From assembly GCA_024278415.1 (NCBI GenBank), contig JAJRTI010000652.1, positions 1 to 9,487 on the forward strand: a DNA stretch of 9,487 nucleotides, in the 5' to 3' direction. The stretch is from Planctomycetota bacterium. GTDB taxonomy: Bacteria > Planctomycetota > Brocadiia > JAJRTI01. Under the pieces are notes generated by a model that saw nothing but the letters and a program-made list of their open reading frames with translations, did not search any database and had not been told where the DNA came from. This document shows, in pieces, positions 1 to 6,273 of the stretch. Every line of letters starts with the position of its first letter. Position 1 is the first letter of the stretch. The position numbers and the translations under genes were made by a program.

Positions 1-275
1 GAGCGGAAGGCCCTCACGGGCCTACTACAAGCACGGCGCCACCGCTGTGCGGCCGCGGGAGCGGCCCGCTCGTAGTGGCGACCGTCAGTGCGCCCTCTGC
101 CCCGATGGCGAAGCGTTATCCGAGCGGAAGGCCCTCACGGGCCTACTACAAGCACGACGCCACCGCTGTGCGGCCGCGGGAGCGGCCCGCTCGTAGTGGC
201 GACCGTAAGGGCGCCCTCTGCCCCGATGGCAAATCGCCAGATGATCAGAAGGCCCTCACGGGCCTACTACAAGCA
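1..275 (+). repeat. Tandem array of a 121-bp intergenic repeat, two full units plus a partial third
   Basis: Units start at 1, 122 and about 243: the core AAGGCCCTCACGGGCC begins at 7, 128 and 249, so the period is exactly 121 bp. Units 1 and 2 are near-identical apart from scattered substitutions and a diverged junction (about 107-126 against 228-247). Unit 3 is clear only to about 275; a looser resemblance continues to about 323, ending in a CGTAG...CGACC motif just before the next gene. Each unit holds two small inverted repeats: AGGCCC-TCAC-GGGCCT (8-23, 129-144, 250-265) and GAGCG-GCC-CGCTC (59-71 in unit 1). Open frames cross the array, but 121 is not a multiple of three, so each unit is read in a different frame; this argues against coding. 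It is not a CRISPR array: there are no short repeats with unique spacers. The array may continue to the left of the window. An inverted copy lies at 4426-4550. Confidence 0.93.
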
Positions 276-323
276 TGGCGCGACACTCGGCCTGCTGTTC
301 GGAGTCCCGCACCCGTAGCGACC

Positions 324-923
324 ATGGACAAACGCGGCTTCATCAAGAGCCTGTGCGCCGGCGCGGCCGCGCTCGCGCTCGGCGGCTATTCCAAGCTGCG
401 CACCAAGGCGTATCTCGCGCGCGTGCGCCAGGGCAAGGACGTGCTCCAGCGTCCGCCAGCCGCGCGGCCGGAACCCGAGTTCCTCCAGCGCTGCATCCGC
501 TGCTACCAATGCGCGGAGGTGTGCCCTAACCATGCGATCCAAGTCGTGCAGGGCAGCGGCGACCCGGCCACTGAAGGCACACCCTTCATCAAGCCGCGCA
601 AGAAGGCCTGCATCGCCTGCATGCGCTGCACACAGGTCTGCCCCACCGGCGCGCTCAAGCGCGTGCCCTCCAACGACGGCCCGACCATCCAGGCCAACGT
701 GAAGATGGGCACCGCAGTCGTCGACAAGGACATCTGCAACTCGTACAACGGTTTCGTCTGCGGCATCTGCGTGAACGCGTGTCCGTTCAAAGGCGACGCC
801 CTGCGGGCCGAGATCTGGGAGCGCCCAGTGGTGAACGCCCAGAGTTGCATCGGCTGCGGCCTCTGCGAACACATTTGCATTCACTACCCGCAAGCCATCC
901 GCGTGAAGCCGAAGCGGGTGTGA
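324..923 (+). CDS. NapG/MauM-like periplasmic ferredoxin with four [4Fe-4S] clusters
   Basis: The 199-residue product probably passes electrons on the periplasmic side of the membrane, between a NapH-type quinol-oxidising partner and a terminal reductase. Four cysteine motifs are visible: C57/60/63/67 and C96/99/102/106 (both CxxCxxCxxxCP), C138/146/149/153 with the long Cx7C gap typical of NapG, and C175/178/181/185. Length and motif order fit the NapG/MauM family. The N-terminus has a Tat-like leader (DKRGFIK, then an Ala/Leu-rich stretch); the usual twin arginine is Lys-Arg, a variant known to work in some proteins. I chose ATG 324 because the leader begins there and because the open frame further upstream, back to 75, is only translated repeat DNA. 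No good Shine-Dalgarno precedes it. The next gene, a NapH-like protein, supports the assignment. The nitrate reductase catalytic gene napA is absent here, so the partner enzyme is unknown; a NosG-type role is equally possible. Confidence 0.88.
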   Translation: MDKRGFIKSLCAGAAALALGGYSKLRTKAYLARVRQGKDVLQRPPAARPEPEFLQRCIRCYQCAEVCPNHAIQVVQGSGDPATEGTPFIKPRKKACIACMRCTQVCPTGALKRVPSNDGPTIQANVKMGTAVVDKDICNSYNGFVCGICVNACPFKGDALRAEIWERPVVNAQSCIGCGLCEHICIHYPQAIRVKPKRV

Positions 924-925
924 AA

Positions 926-953
926 CGTAAAGCGTAAACCGTAAAACGTAAGG
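926..953 (+). repeat. Four tandem heptamers CGTAAAN between the NapG-like and NapH-like genes
   Basis: The heptamers CGTAAAG, CGTAAAC, CGTAAAA and CGTAAGG follow one another without gaps, starting two bases after the NapG-like stop codon. They form an A-rich island in GC-rich surroundings. They lie in the only sizeable spacer (91 nt) of the four-gene redox cluster. They may be a protein-binding or mRNA-processing site, or a simple microsatellite; the sequence does not decide. Confidence 0.8.
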
Positions 954-1014
954 CCGAGGATCTGTCGCTGGTCCGAGTTTTGGCCACTGATTGCAGACCG
1001 CGCCATACCCGCCC

Positions 1015-2061
1015 ATGAACTATGTCCGCCATCTCGTCCGCGTCGGGGTGCTCGGCTTCCTTGCCGGAGTGGTCATACTAAACTACTACAACAGCCTTGC
1101 GCAGCAGTTGGGCGGCGAGAAGGTGATTCAGGGCTCGGCGGCTCTGCGGGCCGTTGACAAGTTCATGAAGATGTGGCCCAGACGGGATCCCTATGCCGCG
1201 GCGAACCGGGCCAAGAGAAGCGGCGATTCGGCCCAGGTGCAGGCCCTGCTCGATGACGCCATGAGCGGCATGCCCGCGCCGGCCGCGGTGAAAGGGACGC
1301 TCTGGTCGATGCGGCTGGGGACAGTGACGTTGTCGGACCCGTTGGCGGTGGTCGAGTATGTGGCGCGAGCCAAGCGGCCGCATTGGCCGTTCATCCTATC
1401 CGCGCTTGTGCCTGTGCTGGTTGCGCTGATACTGGGGCGCGTCTTCTGTAGCTGGATCTGCCCGATGGGGATCTTCTCTGAGATCGCCTCGGCACTGCGC
1501 CGCTTGGCCCAGCACGTGGGCGTCGACTTCCCTGCGCTATCCATGCCCAACTCGGCCAAGAACGTCGTGCTTGTTGTTGGGCTTGCAGTCGCTGTGATTG
1601 CCGGCGTACAGGTCTTCTATTTCATCTATCCCCCGCGGCTCGTATCGGCCGAGGTCTACCACGTGCTGCGCGTGGGCAAGTTGGGCTATGCGAGCGTGTT
1701 CCTCGCGGGGCTACTTGTCGCGGAGATCGTCTTGGTCAAGCGCCTCTGGTGCCGCTGCCTTTGCCCGGGGGGAGCCCTCTATTCCATGCTCGGCGTGACG
1801 CGCCTGTTGCGTATGCGCCGCGACCCGGAGCGTTGCATCGCCTGCCGCGACTGCGACGAAGCCTGTCCGCACCTGCTGGCGCCGTCACACCTGCCGCTCA
1901 CAGGCGAATGCGACAACTGTGGCCTGTGTAGAGCCGCCTGTCCGACACACGCGCTCTCATACCGATTCGGTGGCGGCTACAAGGCTGAGCCCAGCGCATC
2001 CTCGCGTGCCCCGCAATCGGCTCACGAACCTGCGAGCGAAGGGAGCAAGCCTCATGTCTAG
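1015..2061 (+). CDS. NapH-like membrane polyferredoxin, putative quinol-oxidising electron donor
   Basis: The 348-residue inner-membrane protein should take electrons from the quinol pool and hand them to the NapG-like protein encoded upstream. It has a first membrane segment at about 8-26, a hydrophilic stretch at about 27-122, then membrane segments at about 126-142, 181-206 and 225-243. Two NapH/NosR/CcoG-type motifs adjoin the membrane: CSWICP (C145, C149) and CRCLCP (C246, C248, C250). Two classical ferredoxin motifs follow, C274/277/280/284 and C299/302/305/309. The hydrophilic stretch after the first helix is longer than I expect for NapH and has no motif I recognise. ATG 1015 is preferred over an in-frame TTG at 991, which would add eight Pro-rich residues ahead of the first helix; neither has a convincing Shine-Dalgarno. 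The stop overlaps the next start by 8 nt, implying translational coupling. The tail after about residue 320 is low in complexity. Confidence 0.87.
   Translation: MNYVRHLVRVGVLGFLAGVVILNYYNSLAQQLGGEKVIQGSAALRAVDKFMKMWPRRDPYAAANRAKRSGDSAQVQALLDDAMSGMPAPAAVKGTLWSMRLGTVTLSDPLAVVEYVARAKRPHWPFILSALVPVLVALILGRVFCSWICPMGIFSEIASALRRLAQHVGVDFPALSMPNSAKNVVLVVGLAVAVIAGVQVFYFIYPPRLVSAEVYHVLRVGKLGYASVFLAGLLVAEIVLVKRLWCRCLCPGGALYSMLGVTRLLRMRRDPERCIACRDCDEACPHLLAPSHLPLTGECDNCGLCRAACPTHALSYRFGGGYKAEPSASSRAPQSAHEPASEGSKPHV
2041..2045 (+). promoter_or_regulatory. Ribosome binding site GGGAG for the exported beta-domain protein
   Basis: GGGAG ends 8 nt before ATG 2054, inside the end of the upstream gene. Together with the signal peptide that begins at this ATG, it fixes the start and rejects the longer open frame from 1919, whose first 45 codons only overlap the NapH-like gene. 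Confidence 0.6.
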
Positions 2062-2653
2062 GATTATGCAGAGCCTGGCCATGGCCGGGGCCGTCTCCGT
2101 TCTTGTGGCTTCGAGCGCCGCGGCGCACCACATCCGCGGCATCCCGCACTACGGGTACAGCGAATACTACCCGGACACGCCCATCTTCACCGAAGAACGC
2201 AGGGTCGACAATTTCAAGATCCTTTTCAGCTACTACGAAATCCCGGGCCAGAAGGCGATGGACCTCGCGTTCCACGTGAAAGATCTCAAGACGTCGAAAC
2301 CCTACGCTGGGACGCTCGTGCTCCAGGTCTTCAAGGACAACGAAGATCCTGCGAAGAGCCATCCTTACGAGGCGTACCGGAACCCCACGAATACGTACAA
2401 GGTTGGCTGGGTGTACGAGCAAGAGGGCACGTACACCGTGCGCGTGAAGATCGTACGTGATGGCCGGGGAATCATCGAGGACTTCCGCGTCCAGGTGGGA
2501 AAGGTGGGCACGGCCACGGGCCTGATCGCGGCGTGCTTCGCCGCGGTGTTGCTCCTCATGGTTGTCGTGGGCGTGGTGCGCAAACGCCGGCAGGCTTGTG
2601 CGGGTGGAGAGACCAAGGCGCCCGCCGTGGCCACACCCGACGTGGGGGCGTGA
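2054..2653 (+). CDS. Exported, C-terminally membrane-anchored beta-domain protein (possibly FixH/YtkA-like)
   Basis: The 199-residue product has a clear Sec signal peptide (residues 1-24, ending SSAAA), a periplasmic domain (about 25-150), one membrane helix (about 155-175) and a short basic cytoplasmic tail. The mature N-terminus starts with a His pair (H25, H26) followed by H32 and a Tyr-rich stretch, a plausible metal-binding patch. The domain reads as alternating beta-strands (for example GTLVLQVFKD and GTYTVRVKIV), resembling the immunoglobulin-like FixH/YtkA domains. That match is by pattern only, and FixH normally has its helix at the N-terminus. The gene overlaps the NapH-like gene by 8 nt and is followed after 6 nt by the large polyferredoxin gene, so the products probably act together. 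FixH is known as a partner of the polyferredoxin FixG/CcoG in oxidase assembly; a comparable accessory or copper-handling role here is inference. Confidence 0.72.
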   Translation: MSRIMQSLAMAGAVSVLVASSAAAHHIRGIPHYGYSEYYPDTPIFTEERRVDNFKILFSYYEIPGQKAMDLAFHVKDLKTSKPYAGTLVLQVFKDNEDPAKSHPYEAYRNPTNTYKVGWVYEQEGTYTVRVKIVRDGRGIIEDFRVQVGKVGTATGLIAACFAAVLLLMVVVGVVRKRRQACAGGETKAPAVATPDVGA

Positions 2654-2659
2654 GGCACG

Positions 2660-4354
2660 ATGCGAAGAACACGACACGTGCTGCTGTGGGCGGTGCTGCT
2701 GGCAACCACCACACTGGGCGCCGGCGAGGCGGCGAAGGGCAAGGTCTGTCCGCACTGCGGCATGGTCAACTGCACCATGGGCTGCAAGGATTCGGCGACC
2801 GATGACTCTGGCCGCAAGCTCATGGTCATGCCGGGGCTGCCGAACTGGCTGTTCTTCACCTCTGTGGCTGGCGTCATGGTGCTGTCGTTTCTCGTGGCCG
2901 ATATGGCGGCCAGACGCGGCGACGCGAAGCCAGGCGGGAAGCGCCGCAACATATTGCGCGCCCAATGGCTTCGCCAGCTCGTGGGCCAGCCTTGGTTTCA
3001 GACTGCCGCGCAGGCGCCGTTTTTCCTCGCGTTCGGATTTCTCATCTACGCGGGGCTCTTCGGGCACACCATTATCAACATCACGCCTATCATGACGTGG
3101 ACGATCTGGTGGGGGGGGCTGATTTTCGTGATCCTGTTCCTTGGCAAGATCTGGTGTCTGGTCTGCCCGTGGGACTTCGGGGCGACACTCGTGCAGCGCA
3201 TTGTCCCATGGCGCGTGGCCAAGGATCCTCTCACGCTGGGTCTGCCCTGGCCCCGGTCCATGCGCAACATCTACCCCGCGATCGGCCTGTTCATTCTGCT
3301 CACGTGGTTCGAGATCGGCTTCCGCGTCACAACCTCCCCTCGCATGACCGCATACATCGGCTTGGGCATGATGGGGCTGGCGGTCGTCTGTGCGCTCGTG
3401 TTCGAGAAGAAATCCTTTTGCCGGTACGGCTGTATGGTCGGCCGCATCTCGGGCCTCTACGCCAACTTCTCTCCGGTGGAGGTGCGCAGCGCCGAGTCGG
3501 ACACGTGCAAGCAGTGCACGACCAAAGACTGTTTCCACGGCAACGAAAAGGCGAGCCCCTTCCCGACCGGCCTCAACCTGGCGACGCTCAAGGACAATAC
3601 GTATTGCATCCAGTGCACCGAGTGCGTGCGCGCCTGCCCCAACGACAACGTGGCCATCAACGTGCGCCCGTTCGCGGCCGACCTGTTCCACTACAGCGGC
3701 CCACGCAAGGACGAAGCGTACCTCGCGGTCATCCTCTTCGCGCTCACCGCGTTCCACGGCCTGACCATGACGCCGCTGTGGGACAACTTCGACCCCGCCA
3801 CCTTTTCGGTCGTGGGAGCCATGGTGAAACACCTGGGCGTCAGCAAGCTCGCGGCCTTCACCATCGGCATGGTCGTGGTGCTGGGCGCTCCGGCCGCGCT
3901 CTATTCTGCGATCTGCTTGGTCACGAAGTGGGTCTCGAAGCGCCGCGAAATCTCCGCCAAGGAGATCTTCGTTCAGTTCTCCTATTCGCTGCTCCCCATT
4001 GCGCTCTTCTACCACCTCGCGCACAACGGCATGCACGTGTTCATGGAAGGCCAGAGCGTCTTCACCTACATCTCGGATCCCCTGGGCCGAGGCTGGGATC
4101 TCTTCGGCACCGCGTCTACAAAGTTCCCGCCGCTGCTGGACAACATGAGCGTGTGGGTGTTGCAAGTCGGGCTAATCCTCGTGGGCCACATCTACGGTAT
4201 CTTGGTCGCCCATCGCACCGCGGTGCGAGTGTACGGCAAAGGCCGCACCGCGACCTACACCCAAATCCCCATGCTCTGCGGCATGATCCTATTCTCTTTC
4301 GTATCGCTTTGGATCATGCACCTGGACATGAATATGCGGTCGAGTCTGATGTGA
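2660..4354 (+). CDS. Large membrane polyferredoxin (NosR/NapH/CcoG-like core) with Cys/Met N-terminus and His-containing C-terminal membrane domain
   Basis: The 564-residue protein starts with a signal-like helix (about 6-22) and a motif CPHCGM...CTMGC (C30, C33, C38, C42) that recalls the CPxCGM copper site of NosL. Membrane helices follow at about 62-80, 118-137, 146-164, 203-219 and 230-247. The core has CLVCP (C166, C169) and CRYGC (C254, C258), the latter lacking the usual Pro, then ferredoxin motifs C283/286/291 (only three Cys, with H293 nearby) and C316/319/322/326. The C-terminal part (about 353-556) has further helices and conserved-looking histidines: H366, H452/H455/H459, H510, H518 and H554, possible haem or metal ligands. 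I do not see the FMN domain of NosR or the C-terminal Ig-like domain of CcoG. ATG 2660 lies 6 nt after the preceding stop with a weak GAGG ahead. A role in moving quinol electrons across the membrane is inferred; the exact partner is unknown. An eight-G run lies at 3111-3118. Confidence 0.83.
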   Translation: MRRTRHVLLWAVLLATTTLGAGEAAKGKVCPHCGMVNCTMGCKDSATDDSGRKLMVMPGLPNWLFFTSVAGVMVLSFLVADMAARRGDAKPGGKRRNILRAQWLRQLVGQPWFQTAAQAPFFLAFGFLIYAGLFGHTIINITPIMTWTIWWGGLIFVILFLGKIWCLVCPWDFGATLVQRIVPWRVAKDPLTLGLPWPRSMRNIYPAIGLFILLTWFEIGFRVTTSPRMTAYIGLGMMGLAVVCALVFEKKSFCRYGCMVGRISGLYANFSPVEVRSAESDTCKQCTTKDCFHGNEKASPFPTGLNLATLKDNTYCIQCTECVRACPNDNVAINVRPFAADLFHYSGPRKDEAYLAVILFALTAFHGLTMTPLWDNFDPATFSVVGAMVKHLGVSKLAAFTIGMVVVLGAPAALYSAICLVTKWVSKRREISAKEIFVQFSYSLLPIALFYHLAHNGMHVFMEGQSVFTYISDPLGRGWDLFGTASTKFPPLLDNMSVWVLQVGLILVGHIYGILVAHRTAVRVYGKGRTATYTQIPMLCGMILFSFVSLWIMHLDMNMRSSLM

Positions 4355-4425
4355 GGATTGGCGCGAGCATTCGAGGCATTCTCTGGCGTGCGTGGCAGCG
4401 CGAGCTGAGGAGATTTGCGTGTCGC

Positions 4426-4550
4426 GCTTGTAGTAGGCCCGTGAGGGCCTTCGGTTCGGGTGAAGATTCGCCATCGGAGCAGAGGGCGCCCGTACGGTCG
4501 CCACTACGAGCGGGCCGCTCCCACGGCCGCACAGCGTTGGCGTCGCGTGC
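4426..4550 (-). repeat. Single inverted copy of the 121-bp repeat
   Basis: Read on the minus strand, this segment repeats the unit found at 1-275. By eye, the 26-nt end from AAGGCCC to ACAAGC is identical, the 37-nt block from GCGGCC to GACCGT differs at one position, and the 48-nt stretch between GACCGT and AAGGCC matches at 38 positions with no length change. The hairpin AGGCCC-GTGA-GGGCCT is at 4435-4450. The copy begins about 70 nt after the polyferredoxin stop and ends about 55 nt before the porin start. It could fold in RNA, but no T-run follows the hairpin, so it is not a standard intrinsic terminator. Together with the left array it brackets the redox operon in opposite orientation. 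Confidence 0.93.
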
Positions 4551-4586
4551 CGACACTCGGCCGCCCCACAAGCACTGTTTTCTGGC

Positions 4587-4595
4587 AAGGAAGGA
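4587..4595 (+). promoter_or_regulatory. Ribosome binding site AAGGAAGGA for the porin gene
   Basis: This strong purine tract ends 9 nt before ATG 4605 and 6 nt before an in-frame GTG at 4602. The spacing and codon strength favour ATG. The site sits between the inverted repeat copy and the gene. Confidence 0.65.
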
Positions 4596-4604
4596 TCCTG
4601 AGTG

Positions 4605-6011
4605 ATGTCGTACCGATTGATCCTGGCGTGTGTTGTAGCAGCCCTGACTGTACGCGTTGGCGCCGCGCAAGGTGCTTCAGATACCGGACATGTGAAGCCC
4701 GGGCCGAAAGCGGCTCAGACGACAGATCCGGGCTCGAAGGATCCCTTTGACAAGTTCAAGAACATCCGGCTGACTGACGAACTCACGTTGAGCTTTGGAG
4801 GGTCCATGCGTGCTCGGTATGAGGTGCAAGACAACTTCGACTTCGATGACAGTTCGGCCGGACAGGGCACGTTCGGGCTTCTGCGCACCAGGCTGAGCAT
4901 GGACATCAACTACGCGAAGGCGGTGCGTCTCTTCGCCGAGGGCCAGGATTCGCGGATTCATGGTTTCGACTCGCACGTACGCCCCCAAGCGGTCACGTTC
5001 TTCGAGGACCAGTTCGATATCCACCAACTGTTTGTCGATGCCAAGCTCTTGGGGGCCGAGGGGCCGCTCACGCTGCGGGTCGGCCGGCAAGAGTTGCTGT
5101 ACGGGGCCCAACGCCTGATTGGGCCTTTCGGGTGGAACAATGTCAGCCGCACGTACGATGGCGCTAAGCTCATCTTCAAGAAAGACAAGGTGCAGATCGA
5201 CGCGTTCTACGTCCGCCCGATCTCGCCGCCCAAGGGCATACACCGCAAGCGCCTGAATGAGCCTGACTGGAGCAACCGACTCTACGGCGTGTACAGCGCA
5301 ATCGCAGTCATGCCCAAGCATACGCTGGAGCCCTATTTCATCGTCCACGACGAACGCGACCGCGTGATCGTGGACAGCACAGGCTCGCGCGAGAACTTCA
5401 GGACGTACACCGCGGGCGCCCGGTTCGTCGGCGAGTGGGGGGGCTTCGACTACGGTGTGGAGGGCGCCGGCCAATGGGGCTCCTGGGGCCATGACAGCCA
5501 TCGGGCATGGGCAGCCCACGGGCGCGCGGGCTACACCTTCGCCCGTGTTCCATGGTCGCCTCGCTTGGGCGCGGAATACAACTTCGCCACGGGCGACAGC
5601 AGTCCCACCGACGGCAGGCACGGAACCTTCTACAACCTGTTCCCCACCAACCACCTCCACTATGGTTACATGGACTTCATGAACTGGAGCAACATGCGCA
5701 ACTTGCGCTTCAACCTGAAGATCAAGCCACTGAAAAGGCTGACGATGGTCATCGACCAGCACTTCTTCTGGCTGGATCAGGCCGAAGACGCGTGGCGCAA
5801 TGCCGGCGGCGTCCCCATACGCCGCGATCCCACCGGAAACTCGGGGAACTACATCGGCCGCGAGATCGACGTGACGGTCAAGTACGTTGTGAACAAGCAT
5901 CTGAAGCTCATGGTTGGAGCAGCCAAGTTCTTCACGTCTACCTTCGTGAGCCGCACAGGGCCCGGCGACAACGCCGAGTGGGCGTTTACGCAGGCCGTCT
6001 TCACCTTCTGA
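4605..6011 (+). CDS. Alginate-export-family outer-membrane beta-barrel porin
   Basis: The 468-residue product starts with a Sec signal peptide (about 1-20, cleaved near VGAAQG) and a short polar linker, then a long run of amphipathic strands rich in Tyr, Phe, Arg and Gly. The segment around LRVGRQELLYGAQRLIGPF and the following NVSRTYDGAKL are characteristic of the alginate_exp (AlgE-like) porin family, and the protein ends in Phe (VFTF), as outer-membrane barrels do. Family members transport alginate in pseudomonads, but many homologues sit in non-alginate organisms and act as general or anion porins, so the name does not prove the substrate. No alginate biosynthesis gene is nearby. It lies between the redox operon and modABC; a role in letting a respiratory substrate or oxyanion cross the outer membrane is inference. 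It has its own strong ribosome binding site and a 250-nt upstream spacer, so it may have its own transcript. Confidence 0.86.
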   Translation: MSYRLILACVVAALTVRVGAAQGASDTGHVKPGPKAAQTTDPGSKDPFDKFKNIRLTDELTLSFGGSMRARYEVQDNFDFDDSSAGQGTFGLLRTRLSMDINYAKAVRLFAEGQDSRIHGFDSHVRPQAVTFFEDQFDIHQLFVDAKLLGAEGPLTLRVGRQELLYGAQRLIGPFGWNNVSRTYDGAKLIFKKDKVQIDAFYVRPISPPKGIHRKRLNEPDWSNRLYGVYSAIAVMPKHTLEPYFIVHDERDRVIVDSTGSRENFRTYTAGARFVGEWGGFDYGVEGAGQWGSWGHDSHRAWAAHGRAGYTFARVPWSPRLGAEYNFATGDSSPTDGRHGTFYNLFPTNHLHYGYMDFMNWSNMRNLRFNLKIKPLKRLTMVIDQHFFWLDQAEDAWRNAGGVPIRRDPTGNSGNYIGREIDVTVKYVVNKHLKLMVGAAKFFTSTFVSRTGPGDNAEWAFTQAVFTF

Positions 6012-6030
6012 CGCGGCGCGACGCATCGGC

Positions 6031-6070
6031 GGCTTCGACGGTACGTGCATCGGCCCCCCCCGCCGAAGCC
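6031..6070 (+). terminator. Possible terminator-like hairpin downstream of the porin gene
   Basis: GGCTTCG (6031-6037) pairs with CGAAGCC (6064-6070); after one A/C mismatch, CGG (6039-6041) can pair with the CCG formed by 6060-6062. The hairpin starts 19 nt after the porin stop and its right side includes an eight-C run (6054-6061). No T-run follows, so Rho-independent termination is uncertain. Confidence 0.35.
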
Positions 6071-6168
6071 CCCATTGGCACAGAAGGCTAAGGTGGATGT
6101 GGCCCTGTTCCAGCGTCTGGGACGCAGCGACACGCGCGCGCAAGACCTGCTCATGATGGCCGACCATG

Positions 6169-6207
6169 GCCTCGTTGCTAGGCAGCATCCAATTCTCGCA
6201 GCGAGGC
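6169..6207 (+). other. Imperfect inverted repeat upstream of modA
   Basis: GCCTCGTTGC (6169-6178) can pair with GCAGCGAGGC (6198-6207): ten base pairs including one G-U, with a 19-nt loop. It lies about 67 nt before the modA start in a 262-nt spacer with no convincing gene. It may be a leader structure or an operator for a dimeric regulator. I could not match it to the molybdenum-cofactor riboswitch consensus. Confidence 0.4.
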
Positions 6208-6273
6208 ATCAGTGGCCCGCAGCATCACACCGTCGCGGTCGGAACAGGCAATCCCCTGAGCCCCTGAGTGGAC

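Noticed and set aside
1..275. CRISPR array
   Set aside because: The repeating unit is 121 bp with no alternation of short repeats and unique spacers, and no cas gene is present.
280..291. Twelve-nt match CGACACTCGGCC also at about 4551-4562, next to both repeat blocks
   Set aside because: It is in the same orientation on both sides while the repeats are inverted, so it does not fit a simple target-site or repeat-end model; chance is possible in GC-rich DNA.
1898..4165. A 755-codon open frame on the minus strand
   Set aside because: It lies antisense to three genes with clear cysteine motifs, signal peptides and helices; its product is rich in Arg, His and Ala, as expected of a shadow frame in GC-rich DNA.
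4435..4450. Intrinsic terminator of the redox operon
   Set aside because: The six-bp stem is good but no T-run follows and the same hairpin is part of a repeat found ahead of the operon, so it is better explained as part of the repeat.
2965..4605. A 546-codon open frame on the plus strand overlapping the polyferredoxin
   Set aside because: It is a +1-type shadow with Arg/His-rich composition and no motifs, and it runs through the inverted repeat.
4677..6209. A 510-codon open frame on the minus strand
   Set aside because: It is antisense to the porin gene, which has a signal peptide, a strong ribosome binding site and family motifs. The minus-strand product shows no domain.
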